Origin: Lepisosteus oculatus
Lineage: Eukaryota; Chordata; Actinopteri; Semionotiformes; Lepisosteidae
DNA: 64,000 nucleotides
Direction of reading: 5' to 3'
NCBI RefSeq assembly: GCF_040954835.1
Contig: NC_090700.1
Coordinates: forward strand, 16,287,501 to 16,351,500
The position numbers and the translations under genes were made by a program. Of the stretch, positions 37,101 through 46,886 are shown one piece after another (the stretch's first letter is position 1; every line of letters begins with the position of its first letter). Below the pieces are notes generated by a model. That model had not been told where the DNA came from and searched no databases. It saw only the letters and a list, made by a program, of their open reading frames with translations.

Positions 37101-40100
37101 GCTGCAGTTCTTTCATGCAAATCACCCATTTCTTCTGACTCATCTGCCTAGGTAACCCACACTGCTAGAAGACATTGCAATCCTGGCCTTTCTGAAACTG
37201 TGAAATCTGTGGAGGCTGTCGCCAAACCTTTTTATAATTCCTACTTTGCTAAACCCCTATTAATAATTTGATTCAACTCACCATATGACCCCTCTAAGAC
37301 CCTAGGTGAGGGGTCAAAGACTACAGTACAGCATGTACAGTTTCCAATGGTCAGCCAGCTGTGAGCTGCTTCTACTGTAAGTGAAACCCGACTAAGGATA
37401 ATAGTCCAAAATATCCCTCTGTAATCTGGATATATGGTTCAACTATATTCAGATTTCCTGCTGATTTTTTCTTAAAATAATTTTACTTCACATTATTTTG
37501 TTTGCTTTTGCATAAAGTGCCTGCTGAGAGTTATTGACAGCACTTAGAATCGGTTTGCAGTGATTTTTTCTTTAAATGAACTCTGCCTGTCCCTCCTTTT
37601 AAAATTTGCTTTTAGTGTGGTTTCTTCTCTGACCTGGAATGCACACTTTTTGTCATCTCAGTGTCAATTACTGACTGCAATCCTCTTCTGTTGTGCAAGT
37701 CAAGTTTAATGTTCATCCTTGGAAACTGAAACTTTTCATTACATGTGTTTTAATATTACTATGACAAAACATAAACATAAGCAAGAGCTTCAGGTGGGTA
37801 GCTGCATCAGCATGCGTAGGCTGCAAAGGAACAAGTAATAGGTTTATTCCATGCTGAAAAAAAGAAGAAAGAGAACACAACGTTTCGGCCGTGGAGCCTT
37901 CTTCAAGTGTGAGAGAGACAGGGCAGTAGGCAAAGGTAAAGTAGCGGGAGAACAAAGGTTGGGAGGGAGGAGGAGTGAGAGGGGGGAGCAGGGGACAGAA
38001 AGAGAGGCCAATCAAGAGGTGTGAAGTCGGAATGGGTGCCGAGAGGTGTGAAATGAAACTTCCAATGAATGGAGAAAATTTAAAAGAACAGTAGTCTGTC
38101 GTTAAGGGAAGGGAGAATGTGCAATTCTAGCTGCAGAATAATTTTAGTTTCGGTGGTCTTTCTGATGTATGAGTTCAGAAAACCGTCTTTGAGAACACAG
38201 ATGGAGAGATTAGAGTGGTCGTGGCCGTCAGAGGTGAAATGAGAAACAATGGGCTTGGAGAGATCTTTAATCTTCACAGCCCTGACGTGTTCTCTTCAGA
38301 GAAACGTTGTGTTCTCTTTCTTCTTCTTTTTTCAGCATGGAATAAACCTATTACTTGTTCCTAAGCAAGAGCTGTTGCTTAAGGATTTGCCCTGAGGAGA
38401 TGATGATAAAAACAGTGAACGTACACACAGGTTAACAGACTAAGTCTGTTAATACTGTACTTCTGCAAGACAGAGATTAAAGAATGTGAGCGATTTTCAA
38501 ACATGTCTCAAGGCTTGTGTTCATTGAAAAACTAGCAGAATTACCTGTTCTGTATTTTTGTCACAACTTGTTGCGGCATGTCTACTACTCAGAGCTTTTC
38601 TAGCATAACTGCTTTTGTAAAGAGAGCCGTCTCTGCACCCTCAGGAAAGAGGATAAGGCAGACTGATGCATGTTCTGTAGCTTGTGTGCCTCCTGTCACT
38701 GCCCTGCAGCTCACCTTTTAAACTGCTTTAGGAAGATCCCAATATTCATGCTCTTCTTGGAGTTAAGGATTGAAACCTGAAAGAGCAAAAGACATCCTTA
38801 AGTACACTCCAAGACCAATTAGCAGGTAGTGTTTGATTAAAAAAAAAAAGCCATGGTTTGTTTAAATGCAGTTACTTAACCAGCTGAAAATCTACTGTAC
38901 ATGATGTACATACAGAAGTCTTGCACCGAAACACATAACAGTAAGTGTTCATGATCCACAACAATTTTCACAGCAGAGGTCAAAGCATATTTTAGGGCTT
39001 AGTTTAAGGTTAATGTTAGAGTGAATATTTGTGCAGTCTGCATTCAAATAATTTCCTAAAATATGACCAAGTCTCACATTAATTACTTCATAAACAATGG
39101 GCACTAACTTTGATGCTAGAGATTCTAACAGACATCTTCTGGTAGTGGATTGAAAACACATTACTTTTGCCTTACTAGAGGGTTAAATGTAGTTGCTGAA
39201 GGCTAAGCTGGAATAAAAGCAGAAGTCACTGTAGTTCTCCAGGCCCTGGGTGGGAGATACCTATAATTGTGACAAACAGCGTTTACTGTATAACAAGTTT
39301 TATTTAGCAGAAATAATTTGCAGAATCCACACATTAATATGAGCTTTTTCCAAGTTCACCTTATTGACTGTATATACCTGTGAGCAAATTTGGTACAGTA
39401 ACACCATAGAATCAAAATATTAAACCTAAAACTGACCTTAGTTCTTTAAAAAATACTTTTAAATTATTTAAAGTAATGTTATTTTGACGAAAAAAATATA
39501 AAAAGTTCAATTACACTGTGAAGAAATGCAAAGTAAGAAATATTAAATGTTGAAACTGGTTCAAGTAGAAACCAGGTAAATAATTAATGTATTTTCTTCC
39601 TATAGAAAACACGCCATTATTTCTGTAGCTCAGCTGCATCTACAGTTTTTATTTGAAGAGGTACAAATTCCTTTTTCTCCTCAAGGTTAAGGTGTAAAAA
39701 ATTGTGGTTTGCTAAAAATGAGAAGGCATGTTGTCTTGCTGTATCATAAACAAAGCTGAACAACTATAACAGTCATTTTAATTTCAATAAACAATAATTC
39801 AGAACACTTCTAGAAAGAGTATGACTAAACCACAGCGGTTAGTTCCTCTAATAAGGGTTACTGTACATAATGGATACATACAGTAGATAGCACAGGAGCA
39901 CTACAAACCTGTCAGCATATTCGTTTCTTCTCATGTAACAGACATTTTGTCCTTATTCAAATTATGATGCAAAGGTACAGAACTTCTCCAAGCTCTTTTA
40001 AATAGCGGAAGAAAACTAAAAATGAGATATTTGGTCAGAGATATAGTTACAGTACTTCCCTTTAAATCAAAAATAGTAAATGCAGAAATTCTATACAGGA

Positions 40101-43100
40101 GAAATGATTTTGTCATAGGGTCAAAAATTTTTTTTTGATATTATTTGAACAAATCTTCCTCATGAAAAAAGTATGGGACCCAAGGACAAAAAAGAAAGTT
40201 AATCAAAATATATGAATCATCACGTTACCCTTAATGTGCTCTTTATGCTTTTATAAAAATACTTTTTATAAAAATGGTAGATGAATTTGGGATACATTAA
40301 ATGGTTTTTGTATCATTTTGTTGATTGATCATTCAAAACTGAATTGTGCAAGCATTAAACACCTCTTTAATGAGGCTGTTGATTGGGCATGGGTAATGAG
40401 GTGATTCAACATGCCGAATGTCAAGCCTGGTGAAAACCATTAACAAAAATACTGCAAGGAACTAAAAAGCTCTGCATATTAAGATAATACCTTTGTGCCA
40501 TCGATATGTTGAAAGCTTAACTTTCAGAGCAATGTTGCTCATTGTTTTGGGTCTTCAGATTTTCTAACCTGGTAAGAAGTTATAGCAAAGCATTCCATCG
40601 ATGATCAGCCACAATCTGGAAAGGCAGGACTTAAATCTTGCTAATACTGATAGGGAAGTCTTAATGTGTTGGCCTAGAAGTGTCTAGCTGCTCCACGAAA
40701 AGTGTGTTGTGATCGATTGCAAACTGACAGCACTGTTTTCTAGGGATCTTACTTATTTCAGTTTCTGAGTGCTCATCTTGACAGGAAAATACTGAATCTT
40801 GGGAAGGATGCCGACATAATGTGTGCATTAATTATCTGAATTGCAGGCCACAGGTGTTTCTAGATATTAAATTCACTGTAAAACAAATCTTCACTATGTT
40901 AAACGATTAAAAGACATCCTGCAGAAAAAAAAATGATTGCAAATCTTTTTAAACTTCATACGCTTTACTTTTGATACTTTTAAAATATGAATTAAACACA
41001 GAACTTAATATTTTTCTTTTTATTTAAGCAACATGTAAAAACCACCCTTAAACGTCTTCAAAATTAAAAAAAACAATAAAAGCATTTGGCATCCCAAATA
41101 AATTTGCAGTCAAATTTTAAATAATATTCATGCATCTTTTTTTATAAGCTTGATATAATGAGTCATTTGGGTGTGAAGGTGTAGATGCACTCTGGGCTTG
41201 ATCGTATACTGTACTGTAGTGCTGCTGAAAACTGTAAGCCATTTCTCCTTTGCTGAAATTCTTGTTCTTAAAAAAAATGTCATAAATAAGTGACAATCAT
41301 TTATGAATAAAAAAAAATCCTTTTAACAAGTAGTAAATCTTATTAATGCACTACCACAAAGTTGCAGCTCAGCTCCTCGCACAAACCCTAAACATGACTA
41401 GACTTGCAGAGACAGCTCTTGCAGGGAAACTAAAATGACGACACAACCAAATACTTCTTTACTGAATTTCAATAGGAGTGTCATATTTCTGACTTCTGTC
41501 CTGAAAATATACACCTGTCCATTTCTAACCGCTTCATCCTATTCGATGGGAACAAGGCAGGATACACCCAGGATAGTCTATCGCAAGGGCAGACATGCAC
41601 ACACAAAAACTAGGGCCAGTTTTTTCCAGAATGCAATTAACTTCATCAGTATGTTTTTGGACTGTAGGAGGAAACCAAAGAAACCGGTGAAAACCCATGC
41701 AAACACAAAGAAAACCTACAAACTACATGCAGATTTCACCCCAGGTTCCTAATTGAACCCAGGGACCCAGTGAAATAAGTTATTTCATCCCATTTCCAGG
41801 CATAAAACCTTTGAAAAATTAAAATAATCTAAAGACAATTCATTTTATAACCATGTTCAAACCCCACCTAACAGCGAAGGTAAAAAAGAAATTAGCCAAT
41901 TTCATTATTATTAATCCCTTTAAATAAAATGTAAGCGTTTTCACCTTGAAAGCAAAAGGGCAAGCTGGCTCTCCATGGAAACTATTTTGTTTAAGCTGTA
42001 GAAAAACACTCACTAGTAGATTTGCCTTCTAGAATTTTCCAAGAGGTATTTTCCTTCGTATGATTTCTATTATTTCACTTTCAATTCTACTTAATTTATG
42101 TAAGGGATTAAAATACTTATGAACCAGGTTAGGCTTGTTTTACTCTTAAGAGCATAACCATTTTCCATTATTTTATTCACAGGGCTTACAAATTGGGGGG
42201 AAAAAGCAGCCATCAAAATCATCCACTTAAGTAGATTAATATTATGTGCTTATATTATGACAACAAAATGAAGGAGAGGTAATGACCTAAACCCTCATTG
42301 TAAATTACCACATCATCTTCAGAATTGTGTTTCCACAGAAAAACAATGAATATGTGTCTTTGCTTAATTTTTATTTTTTAGTTTTATGATCCCTCTCTCA
42401 CTCCAGGAGATAAGGGACAAGTTTGGATAGCACAATTTCTCAAATTACATGGAAAGGGAAATGACCATGTATGAAATTTTCCATTCTGCATTATGAAAGA
42501 TCTGTGGGAGATTTAGCTCTGCCAACTTAGAAATTTAACCTCCCTTGTTCTGCGATTACTGCCAACTTGGAATGTGGCTCATTTTAAGATGAGTGTTAGT
42601 CTTTCACAGCTGGAGAAATGGATGTGGTCAATTCATAGTGCTGGTGGTTCCAGCACTATGAAGACATGAATTGTTGCTGCTAACAAAGACGGCTATTAAG
42701 TGCATTATATTTTACCATTGTATGTTTGTCTTCTGGGGTCCATTGGCAGAAAACAAGGAATAGGGTATGACGATGGGGAAGTCTATGGATTAAAGGATAT
42801 GTTTTGTTCTGAAAACATTAGTTTAACCTTTACTACATGTACAGTATGCAAAGCTTCTGCTTCAAATTCCCACATGACCTTGAAACAAAAGATGAAGCCC
42901 TGGTTAAGAGATGCCAAATCCCTGGGGAGCATCATAAAGTGCTTCTCATAATTCATTATGTGCCTTAAAAATGCGTCATACTGTAGTTTAAAAACTTAAC
43001 TTATCAGATATGAAAAAGGATGGCACATAAGTTCTTATGCAGCATTTGATACATGATAAGGTAGTGGATCAACAGGCACCCTGTCCACTTCACAAAGGGA

Positions 43101-43692
43101 GAAGAGAGGGGGGAAAAGCTCATGGACAACATGAAGTACAGCTGACCACTACTACAAAGGATCAAGTAAAGGTTAATTACATGCTGAGAAACACAACATT
43201 TCTGCTCTTGAGCCATCTTCAGGTGCCACTTGATTATCTACAACAACAGGCAACCTTCCCCTTTGAGACCCAGGCATGGGGAATACTTACTGGGTCCATC
43301 CCCTGGGTGGAGGCAGGCAATCCTCGCACACTCTTCCTCAAGCTGGCCCGTGCTCTCTGCTGCCCCTGCTCGTTCTGGCTGAACAGCTCCTCCATCCGCT
43401 TGGTGTCCAGCTCGAAGTCGTCCAGTTTTTTCTCGGACGTCCAGATGTTGCGTTTCCCCATCACACTGTGCCTAGGGATGGCGTCCCAGTTGAAGTTCCG
43501 AAGTTTGGACCGCCGATTTTTGCTTCTGGTCAAGGGCCCACTCCCGGGGGGTGAGGCAGGAGGAGGGGGGGGTGGAGGAGGAGGAGGAGGTGGTGGGGGA
43601 GGAGGAGGAGGTGGGGCCATGGGCCCTGGGCCATCCAACGGTTGAGGCAAAGGAAGATGAGGATGGTCAGAGGCATACTCTGCAGTCATCAT
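29699..43692 (-). CDS. fhdc1-like: FH2 domain-containing protein (FHDC/INF1 family formin), whole gene
   Basis: Eleven coding exons on the minus strand join in phase into a predicted 896-residue protein. Residues 27-45 are 19 consecutive prolines (FH1, binds profilin-actin). FH2 runs from about residue 61 to 415 and would form the dimeric ring that nucleates and caps actin filaments. FHDC1 in mammals links actin to microtubules and Golgi/cilia organisation. Family landmarks seen are [46 protein letters not shown] and [13 protein letters not shown]. There is no GBD/DID, as is usual for FHDC. Residues 430-896 are low-complexity, basic and Ser-rich, with a DAD-like segment at 465-490 and a C-terminal GTDL. 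The gene lies downstream of arfip2 on the same strand. It could be the fhdc1 orthologue or a paralogue kept beside arfip2/trim3; the paralogue is favoured by its neighbour. Confidence 0.9.
31223..31387 (-). CDS. fhdc1-like: fhdc coding exon 10: end of FH2
   Basis: Flanked by TTCAG| and |GTAATG, 165 nt, phase 0 to 0, residues 375-429. The segment [20 protein letters not shown] corresponds to the FHDC1 region around DFFCEDKKTMKLDECFQIF, the C-terminal helices of FH2. Confidence 0.93.
32111..32228 (-). CDS. fhdc1-like: fhdc coding exon 9: FH2 coiled segment
   Basis: Flanked by GCATAG| and |GTGAATTC, 118 nt, completing an Arg codon split with exon 8; residues 336-374. Lys/Glu-rich helix ending EQMESFLQ, which matches the FHDC1 motif QQMEDFLQ. 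Confidence 0.92.
32530..32600 (-). CDS. fhdc1-like: fhdc coding exon 8: FH2
   Basis: Flanked by TCACAG| and |GTGAGG, 71 nt. Encodes [19 protein letters not shown], the FH2 helix equivalent to FHDC1 AQKKDTILLNFSEKLHHV. Confidence 0.9.
32969..33076 (-). CDS. fhdc1-like: fhdc coding exon 7: FH2 core with DTKAN signature
   Basis: Flanked by TATAG| and |GTAAGA, 108 nt, phase 0 to 0, residues 276-311. Encodes [10 protein letters not shown] and [20 protein letters not shown]. The Lys of the KL.DTK block lies in the actin-contacting face of known FH2 structures. Confidence 0.95.
33395..33465 (-). CDS. fhdc1-like: fhdc coding exon 6: GNYMN motif
   Basis: Flanked by CTTCAG| and |GTGAGT, 71 nt. The exon ends with [10 protein letters not shown] (GNYMN at residues 270-274), the most conserved FH2 motif, which links to GGYAG in the next exon. 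Confidence 0.95.
34777..34877 (-). CDS. fhdc1-like: fhdc coding exon 5: FH2
   Basis: Flanked by CCACAG| and |GTAACC, 101 nt, with split codons at both ends that join exactly to exons 4 and 6. Encodes [18 protein letters not shown] and the helix with SISTMTKAS. Confidence 0.92.
34988..35270 (+). repeat. tRNA-derived SINE
   Basis: The head is tRNA-like, with an A-box-like TGGCTAAGTATCTG and a B-box-like GGTTTGTATCC. A body with GGGCCCCTGAGCAAGGCCC and a tail ending ATATGGCCAATAAAGTGATAAAGTG follow. The layout and body match a SINE type I recognise as common in fish. It lies in the fhdc intron between exons 4 and 5, in the opposite orientation to the gene. Confidence 0.75.
35585..35670 (-). CDS. 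fhdc1-like: fhdc coding exon 4: FH2
   Basis: Flanked by TTTCAG| and |GTTAGT, 86 nt. Encodes [20 protein letters not shown], closely like FHDC1 VKKLKAFSGDVSKLSLADSF. Confidence 0.94.
35825..35927 (-). CDS. fhdc1-like: fhdc coding exon 3: FH2
   Basis: Flanked by TATACAG| and |GTAGGT, 103 nt. Encodes [12 protein letters not shown], then [19 protein letters not shown], matching FHDC1 SIVEDIHQG and SETLREFLKFLPES. Confidence 0.93.
36000..36840 (+). repeat. Degenerate LINE-like dispersed repeat
   Basis: Blocks such as TTGAATACTTGTAAAAAGAT, CTGTTCTCTGGACTGATTG, CGAAATGAGGTTTCACCA, CCCATCATTTTGTTTGC and TTTTTGAATTTGGTT follow, in order, a widespread repeat I recognise from fish and amphibian genomes. 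The copy is heavily decayed and has no open frame. It lies in the fhdc intron between exons 2 and 3. Strand and family are uncertain without a repeat library. Confidence 0.45.
36236..36345 (+). repeat. SINE tail fragment nested in the LINE-like repeat
   Basis: The block GTGTCCAGGGTGTACCCTGCC, then TTGTTGCTTGCTGGC, and the end GGATAGATGGATGG match the 3' part of the SINE at 59329-59680. It interrupts the decayed repeat around it, so it inserted later. Confidence 0.5.
37790..38361 (-). mobile_element. 5'-truncated Penelope-like retroelement with inverted ends
   Basis: The insertion is flanked by 12-bp direct repeats TAAGCAAGAGCT (37778-37789 and 38362-38373), taken as the target-site duplication. 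The minus-strand 3' end carries GAAGAAGGCTCCACGGCC then GAAACGTTGTG, and CAGCATGGAATAAACC, sequences I associate with Penelope-like element termini in fish. The far end repeats about 60 nt in inverted orientation (37828-37886 against 38301-38361). Between them is the remnant of the protein C terminus (38080-38277). It sits in the fhdc intron between exons 2 and 3, in gene orientation. Confidence 0.75.
38080..38277 (-). pseudogene. PLE endonuclease C-terminal remnant
   Basis: A 65-codon open frame reads [20 protein letters not shown] and then [19 protein letters not shown]. This resembles the end of the GIY-YIG-linked C terminus of Penelope-type reverse transcriptases (H-F-x-S-x-G-H-x-x-x-D/N-L). 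All upstream coding sequence, including the reverse transcriptase, is missing, so this is a dead 5'-truncated copy. Confidence 0.6.
38715..38776 (-). CDS. fhdc1-like: fhdc coding exon 2: FH2 knob region
   Basis: Flanked by TTTCAG| and |GTGAGC, 62 nt. Encodes [19 protein letters not shown] plus a split Arg. The Ile in this motif is the residue whose change abolishes actin assembly in other formins (mDia1 I845 equivalent, from family knowledge). Confidence 0.95.
38777..43290 (-). other. fhdc intron between coding exons 1 and 2
   Basis: A 4.5-kb GT-AG intron. Apart from the inverted SINE at 41516-41770 it holds only AT-rich sequence; no other gene or RNA was recognised. Confidence 0.7.
41516..41770 (-). 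repeat. tRNA-SINE family copy, inverted
   Basis: Read on the minus strand it has the same blocks in the same order as the SINE at 59329-59680: the GGTTC..TTGAACC-type start, CATGCAAAC-like and TTTCCTCC segments, CAAAGACAT-like, CTAGGTGT-like, CTGCCCTTGCGATAG and GGTGTATCCTGCC. The last part ends in the AAGCGGTTAGAAATGG type. Confidence 0.65.
43291..43692 (-). CDS. fhdc1-like: fhdc coding exon 1: FH1 and start of FH2
   Basis: I chose the ATG at 43692 (context GCCATGA, G at -3); a second in-frame ATG follows directly. The upstream side ends in an acceptor-like CTGCAG at 43710, so the exon probably begins at 43709 and a 5' non-coding exon lies further up. The polyproline tract is coded by mixed CCT/CCA/CCC codons. 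It is followed by [19 protein letters not shown] and [12 protein letters not shown]. The donor CCA|GTAAGT ends the exon in phase 0. Unlike human FHDC1 there is no MHVMNCVSLVS leader, so another upstream coding exon cannot be fully excluded. Confidence 0.88.
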
Positions 43693-44464
43693 GGCAACAC
43701 GGCCATCCACTGCAGAACGCTTATGGAGGAAATTTGTATTTCCAGGGACAGGGAGACAAAATTACAAACCAAAGTGGATGGTTGAGTTTTTTTTTAAATC
43801 AGGCCAAGTGCCAATTATCAGTCCAACAGCAGTCCCAAAGAAGGAACAGAAAAACCTGCAAAGATAAAAATAAATTTTAAATTTAAAGCAGGCTCCACAA
43901 TTCTCCTTCTTCTCTTTGATATACTTTTTTTAATCCAAATTTGAGACTTTACTGTTACATACCCTTTGCATTTTGAATTGCTTTGTTGTTAGTCAGCTCT
44001 GTTTAAAACTAGTGAGAATGAAATATGAGACTGAACCATATTTGACAGTCAACATAATGCCTTTCAAGAGTTAGCACTGACTTTAAGAGAAGAGCTTATC
44101 TTACTAAATGTGCAATTTCCCAGTTACTCGCAGCAAAAGCTTTGTGTCACATCTGAACAAGGATACCCTTGCTGGTTCAAGCCCAACCAAAATTCAGGAA
44201 TGCTTGGCTATTTGTGTACCATGTTTTGAGGAATTCCACTTATGGTCAGCGAATGACATTACCTCTTCTGGAGTCAGTTACCTGTGGATGACATACCTGT
44301 ACCTGCAGCCTGCTCTCTGGGCGTCATGACCCAGGCTTGAACACATCATCTTAGAGCCCAGATGAGAAATTGAATGAGCGTAAGGTTAAAGCACTTAGGA
44401 GGCCACAACTTTCTTTCTCTTCTAAGGTTCATAATTCCATAGTGATGACTGGGTGTGCATATTA

Positions 44465-44679
44465 CAGTGCCTTGCGAAAGTATTCGGCCCCCTTGAACTT
44501 TTCAACCTTTTGCCACATTTCAGGCTTCAAACATAAAGATATAAATGTTTTATTTTATGTGAAGAATCACCAACAAGTGGGACACAATTGTGAAGTGGAA
44601 CGAAATCTATTGGATTTTTGAAACTTTTTTAACTAATAAAAAAATGAAAAGTGGGGCGTGCAAAATTATTCGGCCCCTT
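44465..44679 (+). repeat. Left terminal inverted repeat of the Tc1-like element
   Basis: Starts directly after the TA duplication with CAGTGCCTTGCGAAAG and ends at the inner CGGCCCCTT block. Complementary over its whole length to 45880-46093 apart from one or two bases. Confidence 0.92.
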
Positions 44680-44855
44680 TACTTTCAGTGCAGCAAACTC
44701 ACTCCAGAAGTTCAGCGAGGATCTCTGAATGATCCAATGTTGTCCTAAATGACTGATGGTGATAAATAGAATCCACCTGTGTGTAATCAAGTCTCTGTAT
44801 AAATGCACCTGCTCTGTGATAGTCTCAAGGTTCTGTTGAAAGCGCAGAGAGCATC

Positions 44856-45874
44856 ATGAAGACCAAGGAACACACCAGGCAGGTCCGTAATACTGTTGTG
44901 GAGAAGTTTAAAGCCGGATTTGGATACAAAAAGATTTCCCAAGCTTCAAACATCCCAAGGAGCACTGTGCAAGCGATCATCTTGAAATGGAAGGAGTATC
45001 AGACCACTGCAAATCTACCAAGACCTGGCCGTCCCTCTAAACTTTCAGATCAGACAAGAAGAAGACTGATCAGAGATGCAGCCAAGAGGCCCATGATCAC
45101 TCTGGATGAACTGCAGAGAACTACAGCTGAGGTGGGAGAGTCTGTCTATAGGACAACAATCAGTCTTACACTGCACAAATCTGGCCTTTATGGAAGAGTG
45201 GCAAGAAGAAAGCCATTTCTCAAAGATATCCATTAAAGGTCCGTCTAAAGTTTGCCACAAGCCACCTGGGAGACACCCCAAACATGTGGAAGAAGGTGCT
45301 CTGGTCAGATGAAACCAAAATCGAACTTTTTGGCCACAATGCAAAACGATATGTTTGGCGTAAAAGCAACACAGCTCATCACCCTCAACACACCATCCCC
45401 ACTGTCAAACATGGTGGTGGCAGCATCATGGTTTGGGCCTGCTTTTCTTCAGCAGGGACAGGGAAGATGGTTAAAATTGAGGGGAAGATGGATGCAGCCA
45501 AATACAGGACCATTCTGGATGAAAACCTGTTGGAGTCTGCAAAAGACCTGAAACTGGGACGGAGATTTATCTTCCAACAAGACAATGATCCCAAACATAC
45601 AGCAAAATCTACAAAGGAATGGTTCACAAATAAACGTATCCAGGTGTTTGAATGGCCAAGTCAAAGTCCAGACCTGAATCCAATCGAGAATCTGTGGAAA
45701 GAGCTGAAAACTGCTGTTCACAAACGCTCTCCATCCAACCTCACTGAGCTCGAGCTGTTTTGCAAGGAAGAATGGGCAAGAATTTCAGTCTCACGATGTG
45801 CAAAACTGATAGAGACATACTCCAAGCGACTTGCAGCTGTAATCGCAGCAAAAGGTGGCTCTACAAAGTATTAA
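44856..45874 (+). pseudogene. Tc1-family transposase, one frameshift
   Basis: The start ATG is at 44856 (MKTKEHTRQVR). The first part carries the paired-like helix-turn-helix DNA-binding region (FGYKKISQASNIPRSTVQAI), the GRPSKLS linker and a second helix-turn-helix. After KPFLKDIH a stop appears at 45234-45236. The next frame resumes at about 45230 and runs through VLWSDETKIELFG, QQDNDPKHTAKS and SPDLNPIENLWKEL to TAA at 45874. The catalytic residues form DD34E (D of WSDE, first D of QDND, E of IENLW). A single missing base near 45233 explains the break; length otherwise matches the usual 340 residues. Confidence 0.92.
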
Positions 45875-45879
45875 CGCAA

Positions 45880-46093
45880 GGGGGCCGAATAATTTTGCAC
45901 GCCCCACTTTTCATTTTTTTATTAGTTAAAAAAGTTTCAAAAATCCAATAGATTTCGTTCCACTTCACAATTGTGTCCCACTTGTTGGTGATTCTTCACA
46001 TAAAATAAAAAATTTATATCTTTATGTTTGAAGCCTGAAATGTGGCAAAAGGTTGAAAAGTTCAAGGGGGCCGAATACTTTCGCAAGGCACTG
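45880..46093 (-). repeat. Right terminal inverted repeat of the Tc1-like element
   Basis: Begins a few bases after the transposase stop codon and ends with CTTTCGCAAGGCACTG before the TA duplication. Confidence 0.92.
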
Positions 46094-46533
46094 TATATAA
46101 GCTTTAAAGGAACTGTCCAAAGCCAACAGATGTGATCATCTGTTACATTAACCAGAAAAACAAAAAGTGGAGATACTATATTCCTCTCTAAATGGTACTT
46201 ATGGCCACAAGAAGGGAGATTAAGAAGCATTAAGAATTTCTACCAACAACACCATCATCTTTGAAACATTCCTAATCCTTGCCAAGGGACCCACATACAG
46301 TACCTTTTAACACGTGTTCTAGCCAGGTTCAAAGGTGAACCTTTAATGAATCCAGTAATTGGATTAATTTGAATTATTTTGTATAGATGTAAGAAATGTT
46401 TAGATTTAAAACATTTTGGTTTGCCTTGTAACTACTGCATTCCATGAGTAACTCAAACTCAACTGTAAAAAACTGATAAAAGCAACTGCTACTGAACTCT
46501 AAATATAAGTTCTTCTGTTGTACTGAACACTTA

Positions 46534-46886
46534 CAATGCAAGAAAAAGTTTGTGAACCCTTTGGAATTACCTGGAATTCTACATAAATTATTCATAAAAA
46601 TGTGATCTGACCTTCAACTAAGTCACAATAATAGACCAACACAATCTGCTTAAACTAATAACACACAAACAATTGTACTTCTTGAGAGTATTGAACACAT
46701 TTAAACATTCACAGTCCAGGCTGGCAAAAGTATGTGAACCTCTAGGCCAATGAATTCTCCAAAAACTAATTGGAGTCAGGTGTTCCAATCAATGAGATGA
46801 GATTGGAAGTGTGGGGACCACATTTTTATGAGTAAAGCAGAAATCCAGGTTATTCCAAATGGTTCACAAACTTTTTCTTGCAACTG
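46534..46886. mobile_element. Tc1-type MITE (non-autonomous)
   Basis: A 353-bp element bounded by TA on both sides. Its ends are inverted: GCAAGAAAAAGTTTGTGAACC at the left, GGTTCACAAACTTTTTCTTGC at the right. There is no coding capacity. The interior (GTATGTGAACC, CACAATAATAGACC) resembles a dispersed repeat found in many fish. Family assignment rests on the TA duplication and terminal repeats only. Confidence 0.82.

Larger units (their letters stand above)
44465..46093 (+). mobile_element. Tc1-like DNA transposon, nearly intact
   Basis: A 1629-bp element flanked by TA on both sides (44463-44464 and 46094-46095), the Tc1/mariner target duplication. Terminal inverted repeats of about 215 bp start CAGTGCCTTGCGAAAG. 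The block TTCGGCCCCCTT occurs at the outer end of the repeat and again at its inner end, an IR/DR arrangement. By eye the two repeats differ at one or two positions, which points to a recent insertion. The transposase gene inside has a single frameshift. It lies in the fhdc 5' intron, opposite to the gene. Confidence 0.95.

Noticed and set aside
43037..43645. 202-codon plus-strand frame ending in a poly-glycine tract
   Set aside because: It is antisense to fhdc exon 1; the glycine run is the complement of the FH1 polyproline codons.
45937..46230. Minus-strand frame resembling one at 44370-44621
   Set aside because: The similarity arises because both cross the terminal inverted repeats of the Tc1-like element; neither is a gene.
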